Source: Metaruminococcus_A sp050943475
GTDB lineage: Bacteria; Bacillota; Clostridia; Oscillospirales; Ruminococcaceae
Assembly (NCBI GenBank): GCA_050943475.1
Contig: JBMNPF010000008.1
Location: 1 to 64,000, forward strand
Length of the DNA: 64,000 bases
Direction: 5' to 3'
A model generated the notes under the pieces. The model saw only the letters and a list, made by a program, of their open reading frames with translations. It did no database searches and was not told the origin of the DNA. The translations under genes were made by a program, and so were the position numbers. Below are positions 1-8,900 of this stretch, one piece after another (position 1 is the stretch's first letter; the number at the start of each line of letters is the position of its first letter).

Positions 1-271
1 CACCGCCTGCCGCAACACTGCTCTGTTCAGCGCAATCAACAATAAGCGATCCCAACGCTTTCATTTCGTGTTTGAGAAGCCCGGCCGCCGAGCCCAAACG
101 GGAAGCTTTGAGAGAATTGGAACAGACCAGCTCCGCAAAACCGGTATAATGATGCGCCGGCGTATACTTTTCCGGTTTCATTTCATACAATTCCACCCGA
201 ATGCCATCCTGCGCCAAATGGTAAGCAGCCTCGCAGCCAGCAAGCCCTGCTCCAATTACATGAACCCTCAT
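1..271 (-). CDS. trmFO: TrmFO, folate-dependent tRNA (uracil-54-C5) methyltransferase, 5' part only
   Basis: This is the N-terminal ~90 residues of TrmFO; the rest lies beyond the left edge. The protein begins MRVHVIGAGLAGCEAA, the dinucleotide-binding GxGxxG motif of the GidA/TrmFO flavoprotein family, followed by the family segment around GFAELVCSNSLK. TrmFO makes ribothymidine at position 54 of tRNA with methylenetetrahydrofolate and FADH2 in the cytoplasm. The ATG overlaps the topA stop by four bases (ATGA), so translation is probably coupled. The order dprA-topA-trmFO matches Bacillus subtilis. I am sure of the family; nothing can be said of the C-terminal half. Confidence 0.93.
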   Translation of the reverse strand, partial: MRVHVIGAGLAGCEAAYHLAQDGIRVELYEMKPEKYTPAHHYTGFAELVCSNSLKASRLGSAAGLLKHEMKALGSLIVDCAEQSSVAAGG

Positions 272-2358
272 TCTGCTTTATCCTGAAGGCCGCGCTCATA
301 GTCACAGCCTTCTTTTGCACAATAAATTTTACCCGCCTTGCCACGTTTTTTGAACAAGGTGGCGCCGCATTTAGGGCATTGTTCCTTAAGCGGTTCATCC
401 CAAGTCATAAAAGAGCACTCCGGATTATGTTCGCAGCCAAAATACTTTTTGCCGGTTTTGGACTTCTTTTCCAGCACCTTTCCGCCGCAGAGCGGGCAGA
501 TTCCACCGGTTTCCTGCGCAATCCGTTTGGTGTTACGGCACTCTGGGAAACCTGGGCAGGCAAGAAATTTACCAAAACGGCCAATCTTAATGACCATTTT
601 TCGCCCGCATTTTTCACATACAATATCGGTTTCCTCATGCGGAACCTTAACGCGGGTACCTTCCATATCTTTTTCCGCCTTGTCCAGAGTGTTGCTGAAA
701 TCACCGTAAAAACTCCGGAGCATATCCACATAATTGACCTTGCCGACTTCGACTTCATCAAGATTCTTTTCCATATTGGCGGTGAAGTCCACATCGACAA
801 TGTTCTGAAAGTGATCACGCATGAGCTGGGTGGTCACTTCACCGAGCGAAGTTGGCCGCAGCTGTTTCCCTTCACGCTCAATATAATTGCGCTGCAAAAC
901 GGTGGTAATGGTCGGCGCATAGGTACTTGGACGGCCAATACCGTTTTCCTCCAGCGCTTTGATAAGCGAAGCCTCGGTAAAGCGTGGCGGCGGCTGGGTA
1001 AAGTGCTGATTGCCCGCAATACTTTTGAGTTTTAGCGGATCGCCCTTTGCCAGTGCCGGAAGCACTTCATTGCTCTCTGCTTCTTCATCTTTGCTTTCTT
1101 CATAAAGCGCTGTAAAGCCATTAAACCTTACAGAGTAGCCAGACGCCTTAAAAATATATTCTCCTGCCGCAATATCAGCAGAAACGGTATCCAATTCCGC
1201 ATTTGCCATTTGGCTTGCGAGAAAACGCTCCCAAACCAGCTTATAGAGTTTATACTGATCCGAGGTCAAATGCGCTTTTACTCGATCCGGTGAAAGTTCC
1301 GGCATGGTCGGCCGGATTGCCTCATGCGCATCCTGCGCATTGGATTTGGCCTTATAAACCCGCGGCTTTTCCGGCAGATATTCCCTGCCGTATTTTCCGG
1401 TAATATACTCGGTTGCCGCTTGCCTTGCTTCGTCTGAAATACGCAGCGAGTCGGTTCTCATATAGGTAATTAAACCGACAGCGCCAAGTTCACCGACCTC
1501 AACGCCTTCATACAATTCCTGAGCCGCTTTCATGGTGCGGCGCGCCTGGAAACCTAGCTTACGAGAGGCTTCCTGTTGCATGGTTGAAGTGGTAAACGGC
1601 GGAGCCGGGGATTTTCGGCGAACGCCTTTTTTCACCGAGTCAACAACATAATCGGCTCCTTCTAATTCCTTTAAGATGCCGTTTGATTGTTCCTCGGTTT
1701 TAATGTCAATTTTCTTGCCTTTTTTGCCATAGAATTTCGCCGGAAATGGCTTACGAACTCCTTTGGCTCCCAGAAGGGCGTCGATGGTCCAGTATTCCTC
1801 CGGTTTAAAAGCCCGGATTTCTTCTTCACGGTCAACGATCAACCGAACTGCAACCGACTGCACGCGCCCGGCAGAAAGCCCCCTGCGAATTTTACGCCAC
1901 AGGAATGGACTCAACTTATAACCGACAATGCGGTCTAACACGCGGCGAGCCTGTTGGGCGTTGACCAGATCAAGATCAATCTGGCGGCGATGGTCCATCC
2001 CGTTTTTAACGCCAGTTTTGGTAATTTCATTAAAGGTGACGCGATTGCTGTCCCTTAAATCCAAATTCAGCATATGCGCCAAATGCCAGGAAATAGCTTC
2101 TCCTTCACGGTCCGGGTCAGTCGCCAGATAAATATGTTCGCTTTTTTTCGCAGCTTTTTTGAGGTCTTTAATCAAGTCCTCTTTTCCTTTAATATCGGTA
2201 TACTGCGGTTCAAAGTCATTGTCCACATCAACACCGAATTTACTTTTTGGCAGATCGCGGACATGACCCATAGACGCAACAACGTCATACCCAGGCCCAA
2301 GATATTTTTTTATGGTTTTTGCCTTTGCAGGCGACTCTACAATTACTAAATCGGACAA
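268..2358 (-). CDS. topA: DNA topoisomerase I (type IA)
   Basis: Type IA topoisomerase that relaxes negative supercoils. The N-terminal Toprim domain has VESPAKAKT and the acidic triad segment ATDPDREGE near residue 80. The active-site tyrosine is in ITYMRTDS near residue 299. Three C-terminal Cys4 zinc modules follow (CEKC...CPGFPEC, CPLC...CEHNPEC, CPKC...CAKEGC). I prefer the TTG at 2358, which gives MSDLVIVES as in Bacillus TopA and lies eight bases after a GGAGG; the in-frame ATG at 2379 adds seven unconserved residues and has no Shine-Dalgarno. The product is 696 residues, normal for the family. It follows dprA closely and overlaps trmFO by four bases, so dprA-topA-trmFO is likely one transcript. 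Confidence 0.95.
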   Translation of the reverse strand: MSDLVIVESPAKAKTIKKYLGPGYDVVASMGHVRDLPKSKFGVDVDNDFEPQYTDIKGKEDLIKDLKKAAKKSEHIYLATDPDREGEAISWHLAHMLNLDLRDSNRVTFNEITKTGVKNGMDHRRQIDLDLVNAQQARRVLDRIVGYKLSPFLWRKIRRGLSAGRVQSVAVRLIVDREEEIRAFKPEEYWTIDALLGAKGVRKPFPAKFYGKKGKKIDIKTEEQSNGILKELEGADYVVDSVKKGVRRKSPAPPFTTSTMQQEASRKLGFQARRTMKAAQELYEGVEVGELGAVGLITYMRTDSLRISDEARQAATEYITGKYGREYLPEKPRVYKAKSNAQDAHEAIRPTMPELSPDRVKAHLTSDQYKLYKLVWERFLASQMANAELDTVSADIAAGEYIFKASGYSVRFNGFTALYEESKDEEAESNEVLPALAKGDPLKLKSIAGNQHFTQPPPRFTEASLIKALEENGIGRPSTYAPTITTVLQRNYIEREGKQLRPTSLGEVTTQLMRDHFQNIVDVDFTANMEKNLDEVEVGKVNYVDMLRSFYGDFSNTLDKAEKDMEGTRVKVPHEETDIVCEKCGRKMVIKIGRFGKFLACPGFPECRNTKRIAQETGGICPLCGGKVLEKKSKTGKKYFGCEHNPECSFMTWDEPLKEQCPKCGATLFKKRGKAGKIYCAKEGCDYERGLQDKAE

Positions 2359-2375
2359 TTCATCAACCTCCGCCG

Positions 2376-3620
2376 TCATTTATTGAGTAAACCGTACCGG
2401 GAGCCGGAGCAGGAATAAGCATATCCCTTAACTTCCAGTGTCGTCAGCACAGCCAGAACATCTTTTGTTTCAAGGCCGGATATTGCAGCAATTTCATCCA
2501 CCACCCGCGGTTTGAACTCCAAACAATCATAGACAATACGTTCGTTTTTATCCAGATTTTTAGGGGGTTCCGGCTTTTTGGAAATATCCTCTTCCGGTTC
2601 TGGCGCCAGCGGTTTTGCAGGTACGTCCTTTTGGGCTGCAACGGGGGTCTTCTCTTTTTTAGGTGGATCCTGTTGCGTTTGCTTGGCGCCTTTTCCGCCA
2701 GAGTAAGAATCAAGGAGTTTTTCCACATCCAGTGTGTGTGGATAAGCGGATAAATATTCCATCAGCACATCCTTGGCACAAAACACTGGCGTTGCACCGT
2801 CCCGTATATAACGAATCACTCCACAAAATTCAGGATTGTAAATATCATGCGGAGGTACACAGAAAATGTCTCTCCCCTGATCCAGCGCATGCTGTGCTGT
2901 AATCAACGAACCACTTTGTTCCGGCGCTTCGGTGACCAGCGTTCCCAAAGAGATACCGGCCATAATACGGTTCCGCACCGGAAAAATAGCCGGTGACGGT
3001 TCGGTTCCAGGCGGCAGCTCTGAAATTAAGGCTCCGCCACGTTTTAAAATTTGCTGTTTCAAATCACGGTGAGCACTTGGGTAATTGACATCCAGCCCAC
3101 AACCCATTACAGCAATGGTACGGCCACCACCTTTAAGAGCCCCCAAATGTGCATAGCCGTCAATTCCAAGCGCGCATCCGCTGACAACAACTGCACCGGC
3201 GCGTGCCAGTTCATAACAAATATTACCGGTTACCCGTTTTCCGTATTCCGAAGCATTTCTGGTACCGACAACGGTAACAAGAACGCGATCCTCCAGTCCT
3301 TCCAAAGACCCCATTGCGTACAACACAAGCGGCGCGGCATAAATATCCTTTAAATGCAAAGGATATAGCGGATCATCAAACGGAATCATTTGAATTTGAA
3401 GCCGCTTACATTCTTTTATGATAAACTCTGCACGCTCAAGCGAGGTACGTTCAATTTTGGAACGCTCCACATCGGTGAGATATTCAATCTCTTCCATAGA
3501 GGTACGCCCGTTCTGATAAAATTCTTCCGGAGAGTCAAAATCCATCAGAAGTTGGTTCGGCTTGTCACTCCCCGGTTGAAAACAAAGGGAAAGCCATACC
3601 CAGTACAGCAGTTCATCCAT
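2376..3620 (-). CDS. dprA: DNA-processing protein DprA (Smf)
   Basis: DprA loads RecA on incoming single-stranded DNA during transformation and is found in most Firmicutes whether or not they are competent. The 414-residue protein has the Rossmann-like core with VVGTRNAS near residue 117, the SGCALGIDGYAH helix near 147 and FPVRNRIMAG near 213. A Pro/Lys-rich linker then leads to a C-terminal winged helix (about 355-414), the DprA WH module. The ATG at 3620 lies eight bases after GAGG; a GTG three codons upstream would overlap that site and is unlikely. It starts 13 bases after the methyltransferase gene. Confidence 0.93.
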   Translation of the reverse strand: MDELLYWVWLSLCFQPGSDKPNQLLMDFDSPEEFYQNGRTSMEEIEYLTDVERSKIERTSLERAEFIIKECKRLQIQMIPFDDPLYPLHLKDIYAAPLVLYAMGSLEGLEDRVLVTVVGTRNASEYGKRVTGNICYELARAGAVVVSGCALGIDGYAHLGALKGGGRTIAVMGCGLDVNYPSAHRDLKQQILKRGGALISELPPGTEPSPAIFPVRNRIMAGISLGTLVTEAPEQSGSLITAQHALDQGRDIFCVPPHDIYNPEFCGVIRYIRDGATPVFCAKDVLMEYLSAYPHTLDVEKLLDSYSGGKGAKQTQQDPPKKEKTPVAAQKDVPAKPLAPEPEEDISKKPEPPKNLDKNERIVYDCLEFKPRVVDEIAAISGLETKDVLAVLTTLEVKGYAYSCSGSRYGLLNK

Positions 3621-3633
3621 ACGGCACACCTCT

Positions 3634-4434
3634 TTATCCTTCCTGTTTTGAAAGCTCCCACATCAAAAGGCCGGCAGCCATTGCCGCATTAAGCGATTCT
3701 GCCTTCCCTTTCATTGCCAATGTAATGCGGTACCGGCATTGTGCGGCAAACGCCGCTGGCAACCCGCTGCCTTCGTTACCTATATATAATAAATGAATCG
3801 CTGGCAAATTGCAACCGTCGGCTATCAGGTCTGCATCACGCACCACAGCCGCCGCGGAAACAAGGCCGTTTTGCGCCATTTCAGCTTCAAACGAGAGCAT
3901 GTCCTCTGCAATATAATAAGGCAGATGAAATACAGACCCCATTGCAGAACGCAGCACTTTAGGCGAAAACAGGTCACAACTTGCCTTGGAAAGGACAACT
4001 GCCTCAACCCCCAAGGCATCGGCATTGCGGAACATTGCTCCAAGGTTGCCAGGATCCTGGAGATCGTAAAGGCAAAGAATTTTTTTCATCCGCTTTAGCA
4101 GTTCCAGCGAAGCTGGTTCCAGCAGCCGGCAAACACAAAAAATCCCCTGCGGTCCGCCGGTATCCGATATTTTGGATTCAATCGCTTCGGTTATTCCATA
4201 GCAGGAAACACCGTGTTGTAGCAACATTTGCAACAGCTCCGGATGTACACCAACCCAGGACTCAGTCACCAGCGCATATACAACCGATACACCGGATTGT
4301 ACTGCCTCTATACACAATTTCGTCCCTTCCAGCGTAAACAGACCTAACTTTTTTCGTGCCTGCTTACCGGTATTGAGTTTTCCATATTCCTTAACGCGCG
4401 GATTCTCCCGGCTTGTAATCCATTCCAATCCCAT
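3634..4434 (-). CDS. SpoU/TrmH-family RNA 2'-O-methyltransferase (YsgA-like)
   Basis: A 266-residue SPOUT methyltransferase of the TrmH/RlmB group. An N-terminal RNA-binding region (about 1-100, starting with NPRVKEYGKL) precedes the knotted catalytic domain. Its three motifs are visible: DPGNLGAMFRNA near 127-138, YIGNEGSGLP near 217-226, and SLNAAMAAG near 246-254. By family it should 2'-O-methylate rRNA; the exact nucleotide cannot be told. Bacillus YsgA is the closest well-known relative by layout. The start sits about 20 bases downstream of the strong rplT terminator, so expression relies on readthrough or on a promoter I could not identify. Confidence 0.88.
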   Translation of the reverse strand: MGLEWITSRENPRVKEYGKLNTGKQARKKLGLFTLEGTKLCIEAVQSGVSVVYALVTESWVGVHPELLQMLLQHGVSCYGITEAIESKISDTGGPQGIFCVCRLLEPASLELLKRMKKILCLYDLQDPGNLGAMFRNADALGVEAVVLSKASCDLFSPKVLRSAMGSVFHLPYYIAEDMLSFEAEMAQNGLVSAAAVVRDADLIADGCNLPAIHLLYIGNEGSGLPAAFAAQCRYRITLAMKGKAESLNAAMAAGLLMWELSKQEG

Positions 4435-4453
4435 ACCACCTTATCGCTTTATA

Positions 4454-4485
4454 AAAACGCTCAAGCCAAAAGGCTTGAGCGTTTT
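4454..4485 (-). terminator. Intrinsic terminator after rplT
   Basis: A perfect 14-bp stem (4454-4467 with 4472-4485) with a 4-base loop. The stem's 3' arm ends in a run of T on the minus strand. It ends the infC-rpmI-rplT transcript. It lies between rplT and the methyltransferase gene, which starts only 20 bases further on. Confidence 0.92.
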
Positions 4486-4494
4486 ACGCAGTTC

Positions 4495-4851
4495 TTATTT
4501 CAGGGCAGCTTTGGCCTGCTCGCAAAGAGCGGTAAAGGCTTCTGCGTCTGCAATGGCAATTTCAGAAAGCATTTTACGGTTCAGGGTGATACCAGCTTTC
4601 TTCAAACCATTCATAAAGGTGGAATAATTCATGCCATTCATTTTGCATCCAGCAGAAATTCTGGTGATCCAAAGGCTTCTAAAATCACGTTTTTTCTGTT
4701 TACGGCCAATATAAGCATACTGGCCGGATTTCATAACTGCTTCTTTTGCGGTTCTAAAAAGTTTGCTTTTGCCGCCCCAGTAGCCTTTTGCAAGTTTTAA
4801 TGTCTTTTTTCTTCTTTTACGGGTCATCATCGCGCCTTTAACACGTGCCAT
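4495..4851 (-). CDS. rplT: 50S ribosomal protein L20
   Basis: 118 residues, the usual L20 length. The basic N-terminus reads MARVKGAMMTRKRRKK and is followed by the conserved KLAKGYWGGKSKLFRTA and LWITRISAGCKMNGMNYS segments. L20 is an early 23S rRNA-binding assembly protein and, in Firmicutes, the repressor of its own infC-rpmI-rplT operon. It is third in that operon here and is followed by a strong terminator. No anomalies. Confidence 0.98.
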   Translation of the reverse strand: MARVKGAMMTRKRRKKTLKLAKGYWGGKSKLFRTAKEAVMKSGQYAYIGRKQKKRDFRSLWITRISAGCKMNGMNYSTFMNGLKKAGITLNRKMLSEIAIADAEAFTALCEQAKAALK

Positions 4852-4900
4852 AATTCTCTATACCTCCAACATTCAGTTCAAATTTAAACGACTGGGCAGT

Positions 4901-5098
4901 TTATTTGTACGGAACCAAAATTTTGATTGCTGCCGTATTGGTCTTATCCGCGTAACCGCCTTTGCGAAGAGCACGTTTCCGTTTGGTGCTCTTTTTGTTT
5001 AAGATATGGCTTTTATACGCATGGGCGCGTTTTACTTTGCCATTTTTGGTCATGTTAAACCGTTTTTTTGCTCCGCTATGTGTTTTTACTTTTGGCAT
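4901..5098 (-). CDS. rpmI: 50S ribosomal protein L35
   Basis: 65 residues, typical of L35. The sequence MPKVKTHSGAKKRFNMTKNG and the C-terminal RKGGYADKTN region are standard. It is second in infC-rpmI-rplT, 29 bases after infC. Confidence 0.98.
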   Translation of the reverse strand: MPKVKTHSGAKKRFNMTKNGKVKRAHAYKSHILNKKSTKRKRALRKGGYADKTNTAAIKILVPYK

Positions 5099-5127
5099 GA
5101 TTGTATTCCTCCCTAAAAATAACGCAA

Positions 5128-5646
5128 TTATTTGACCGGCTTTGCCGAAACAACCATCGACATGCTACGGCCTTCCATTTTCGGTGCTTTCTCAACAACG
5201 CCATATTCCGAGCAAGCCTCTTTAAAACGGCCTAAAAGCTCGTTGCCCAAATTGGTATGTGCCATCTCTCTGCCGCGAAAGCGAACTGAAACCTTTACCT
5301 TGTCTCCACCCTTTAAAAATTTAATGGTGTGGTTAACCTTGGTATTAAAGTCATTCGTGTCAATGTTTAAAGACATACGAATTTCTTTAATTTCAACGGT
5401 CTTCTGGTTTTTTCTGGCTTCTTTTTCTTTTTTCGCCTGTTCAAAACGGTATTTGCCGTAATCCATAATACGGCAAACCGGCGGACTTGCCTGCGGTGCA
5501 ATTTTTACCAGGTCAAGATTTTTCTCAATGGCCATACGCATTGCCTCAGCCGTAGTGATAATCCCCAGCTGATCGCCGTCCGCACCAATAACACGAACCT
5601 CTTTGTCACGAATTTCTTCGTTGATCTGCAATTCTTTGTTGTTAAT
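5128..5646 (-). CDS. infC: Translation initiation factor IF-3, with ATT start codon
   Basis: IF-3 binds the 30S subunit and discriminates against non-canonical start codons. The 172-residue protein begins (M)NNKELQINEEIRDKEVRVIG, the usual IF-3 N-domain, and has the C-domain segments RFRGREMAHTNLG and EGRSMSMVVSAK. The start is the ATT at 5646-5644, nine bases after a GGAGG. An in-frame ATG at 5718 would translate through the leader hairpin and add 24 unconserved residues. AUU starts are the known device by which infC of E. coli and Bacillus is autoregulated, because IF-3 rejects such starts when abundant. The operon is infC-rpmI-rplT under two promoters and a leader terminator. Confidence 0.95.
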   Translation of the reverse strand: MNNKELQINEEIRDKEVRVIGADGDQLGIITTAEAMRMAIEKNLDLVKIAPQASPPVCRIMDYGKYRFEQAKKEKEARKNQKTVEIKEIRMSLNIDTNDFNTKVNHTIKFLKGGDKVKVSVRFRGREMAHTNLGNELLGRFKEACSEYGVVEKAPKMEGRSMSMVVSAKPVK

Positions 5647-5673
5647 CGTTAAGCACCTCCATGCCACACTATC

Positions 5674-5705
5674 AAATAAAAAGCGCAGACAAAACCGTCT
5701 GCGCT
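5674..5705 (-). terminator. Leader attenuator of infC operon (L20-leader type candidate)
   Basis: A perfect 9-bp GC-rich stem (5682-5690 with 5697-5705) with a 6-base loop. On the minus strand it is followed by TTTTATTT. It lies inside the infC 5' leader, about 90 bases after the downstream promoter start and 36 bases before the ATT start codon. In Firmicutes the infC leader is terminated when L20 binds an upstream fold, so this is very likely that regulated terminator. The antiterminator and L20-binding fold were not resolved by eye. Confidence 0.85.
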
Positions 5706-5801
5706 CAAACATACACAATCACATTACTGCAATCAAGTATTGACCACGGAGCGAAACGCTCATAGGTGAGAACGAAACGGTTCTGCTTTGTTTTCCATAT
5801 T

Positions 5802-5829
5802 ATTATACCACCGGGGCCAAAAATGTCAA
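5802..5829 (-). promoter_or_regulatory. Promoter P2 of infC-rpmI-rplT
   Basis: TTGACA (5824-5829) and TATAAT (5802-5807) on the minus strand, 16 bases apart. Both boxes are full consensus for the housekeeping sigma factor. The predicted start, near 5795, gives a leader of about 150 bases carrying the attenuator. Confidence 0.88.
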
Positions 5830-5870
5830 GTAAAATTTTTAGACACCCAACGCTATTCGTATTGCATACC

Positions 5871-5899
5871 ATTATAATGCAAACAAGCGAAAAGCGCAA
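5871..5899 (-). promoter_or_regulatory. Promoter P1 of infC-rpmI-rplT
   Basis: TTGCGC (5894-5899) and TATAAT (5871-5876) on the minus strand with a 17-base spacer, directly after the addA stop. It is tandem with P2, about 70 bases upstream. A 6-bp inverted repeat TTGCAT/ATGCAA (5862-5867, 5877-5882) straddles the -10 box; its meaning is unknown. Confidence 0.65.
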
Positions 5900-5902
5900 G
5901 AT

Positions 5903-8900
5903 TTAAACCTCAATTTCTTCACCTAGGGAAAGTGAGTAAATAACTCGGCGTTTTACCGGAAGCTCAAAGGCCGCCGTCAATGCTCGCGCATACAGTTCCA
6001 GTTGAGTGCGGTAACGCCGCTGTAAAATCCCGCTGTTTTCCACATGATCGGTTTTATAGTCAATAATAGTTATTCCATCCTGCTCCTGAAGCAGAGCATC
6101 TGCTACCCCTTGAATTAAAATTTTTTCGCTGCCGGCATTCTGAATTACATAAAGTTCCGAAGCGTCAAGCTCATACATGAATTTAAATTCACGGTAAAGA
6201 CCGGTTCCGGCACGGCGCATAGATTCGGCAAGCTCAGAATCAAGGAATTCCTCAATTTTTTCAACATCCAACGTAGCCGCCTGCTGCTCATTTAGAAAAC
6301 CGCTCTTCACCTGCCGCTTGATTTCCAGTTCCACACATCCCTTAGCCGATAAATCAAGATGCTGCATAAAACGGTGCAAGATGGTACCTCGTTCTGCGGC
6401 CGTAAACTCCCGGCCAGTCAGAAACGCCGGCCGCGCAAGAAGGACAAATTCTTCCTCGTGTTTCTTTGCTGCAATTTGAGTAACCGAGAGTTTGCTGGGC
6501 AAATGCGCCGCCTGTTCATATGGATAACGGTATGCCAGCATTTCAGAAAGTTCTTGGAGCATTTTTTCATCCACAGCGGAATTGTCGTCAATTTCAAATT
6601 TCTCCATCGCCTGCTCCGAAGCCGGGGCGCAAAGACGAATCTTAAAAAAATCCTCATGGAGCAACGAAACCGGCGGTTCTATTCCAACCATTTGATAGAC
6701 GGATGGAGAATACAACAGAGCCATTTTTACCCAATCTGCATAACTATGCAGCCTCCGGAGCAAAAAAGAAGCCGGGCGTTCAGCATTGCCATTTTTTTGG
6801 AGCAAGCTGAAGATTTCAGAACGAAAATCCTTGCAGGACATGGTAAGGATTAATTTTTCTTTTGCACGCGTTAGGGCGACATAGAGCACACGCACTTCTT
6901 CGGAAAACATATTCTGCTCAATCGACAAACGCAACGCTTCATACGGAAGTGTCGCATAGCGTTTCATGGACGCATGGTCGCGCACTTTTAATGCAATTCC
7001 CTGTTCGGGATGAAGCAGCATATCCCCCCGCAGATCAAGAGTATTGAAACCTTTGCTGAGATCTGCAACGAAGCACACCGGGAATTCCAAGCCTTTGGAG
7101 CGGTGAATTGTCATTAGGCGCACGACATTTGCCGTTTCGTTCATCACACTTGCGCCGGCTAAGTCCTGTCCTTGTTCCAATGTTCGGTCTATGTAGCGGA
7201 TAAAACCGGAAACGCCCCGATATCCCGCCTGTTCATAGTGAACCGCATATTCCAGCAAAAGGCGTAGATTTGCCGTGCGTTGTTCACCGGCAGACGATGC
7301 ACTTGAAAATACAAGAAAACCTGTGGTGTCATAAATCGACTGGATTAATTGATCCAGCCTGGACACCGCACTGAATCGACGCAGTTGATCTGTTTTTTCT
7401 AAAAAGATACACGCTTTTGGGTTCTTCTGCTCCGCAGCCTGCCGTACCGCCAGATATAGAGGAAGGCTGCGATCAATCAGTCGGATTTCCGCAACTTCGT
7501 CCGGAGAAAAATCGAAAAGCGGAGACATCAGCACCGAAAGCAGCGGAATATCCTGGAGCGGATTATCCAGCACCTTAAGCAGGTTGAGAATAAGCGAAAC
7601 CTCTTCGGAACCAAGGTAGCCGTCCGAAGCGTCCGTCCATAATGGTATACCTTGTTTACGGAACTCTTCCTCAAACACATGGGATTTTTCTTTAAGCGAA
7701 CGCATCAGAATACAAAAATCACTATAACGGCACTGCCGTATATGTCCACGCTCGGTTACAGGCATCCCCTGTTCCATCATATGTCGAATTTCACCGGCAA
7801 TATGTCTCGCTTCATAGACAAGCCGCTTTTCCTCCATATCGTTAACTTCTGAATGGTCAATGATATGAATCTCTGCATCCATCCCCTCCTGAGCGGGGTA
7901 TTCCGCCGCGGCTTTGAGGGTTTCTCCAGCGTAGTCAACATCCCCCAATGGGGGGCTCATTAATAAATCGAAAAGAAAATTAACAGCATCGGTTACTTCG
8001 CGCCTGCTGCGAAAATTTGCATCCAGGCGAATTTTCGCGGGAAACCGCCGACCGTCATACCAGGCAAAACGGTTCATTTTCTCTATAAAAAGTTCCGGCA
8101 TGGCCTTGCGAAATCGGTAGACGCTCTGTTTAATATCTCCAACCATAAACAGGTTTTTTTCATCACGGGAAAGCGCACGAAAAATAGCATCCTGAATTTC
8201 ATTGGTATCCTGGTACTCATCCACCAAAATTTCCTGAAATTGGTTCTCAATTTGTTCTGCGAGAGGAGTTTTTACAATCCGTTGTTCTTCCTGACGCAGC
8301 AACAACCGCAGAGTAAGCAGCTCCAAGTCGGAAAAATCGAGCACATTCTTATCCCGCTTTATTTGCTCGACCGTTTCGTAATAACGGCGAACTACTTCAA
8401 ACAAGATTTTAACAATGGGAAAGAGCAGCTTGAAATCCGCCTGGATATCCTCTGTCGTGGAACAATGCTTCAAAATATCTTGGCAGTTTTCAAGCACCGC
8501 TTTCAGCTCGGTGCGAAGCAGAGACACCTGCTCCTTTCTTTCCGCGTCTTCGTATTTGCGGAGGGCTTTCAGCGCAGGCGATTTATAACTGCACACCAGC
8601 CGGATCAACGCATCCCAGTTTTGTTTTTGAATCAGTTCCCGCATTTCATCCAACAGCACGGCATCGGAGGCAAAAGCCGGCAGATAAGCGTCTGTCATCG
8701 GCTGGTCGCCAATCATCAAACGCTTTGCAGAATGAAACAAACTTTTTCCATAATCGACCGCCTCCAACAGGCTGTGAAAAACCATATCCCGCCAGGGCAC
8801 TTCCCCATTTTCAAGAGCCGCCTGGTATTTGTGTTCCTGCGTTTCCAGCCAGGAAAACGGAAACGGATGAGAACGGATAAACCCATAAAGCGTGTCTATT

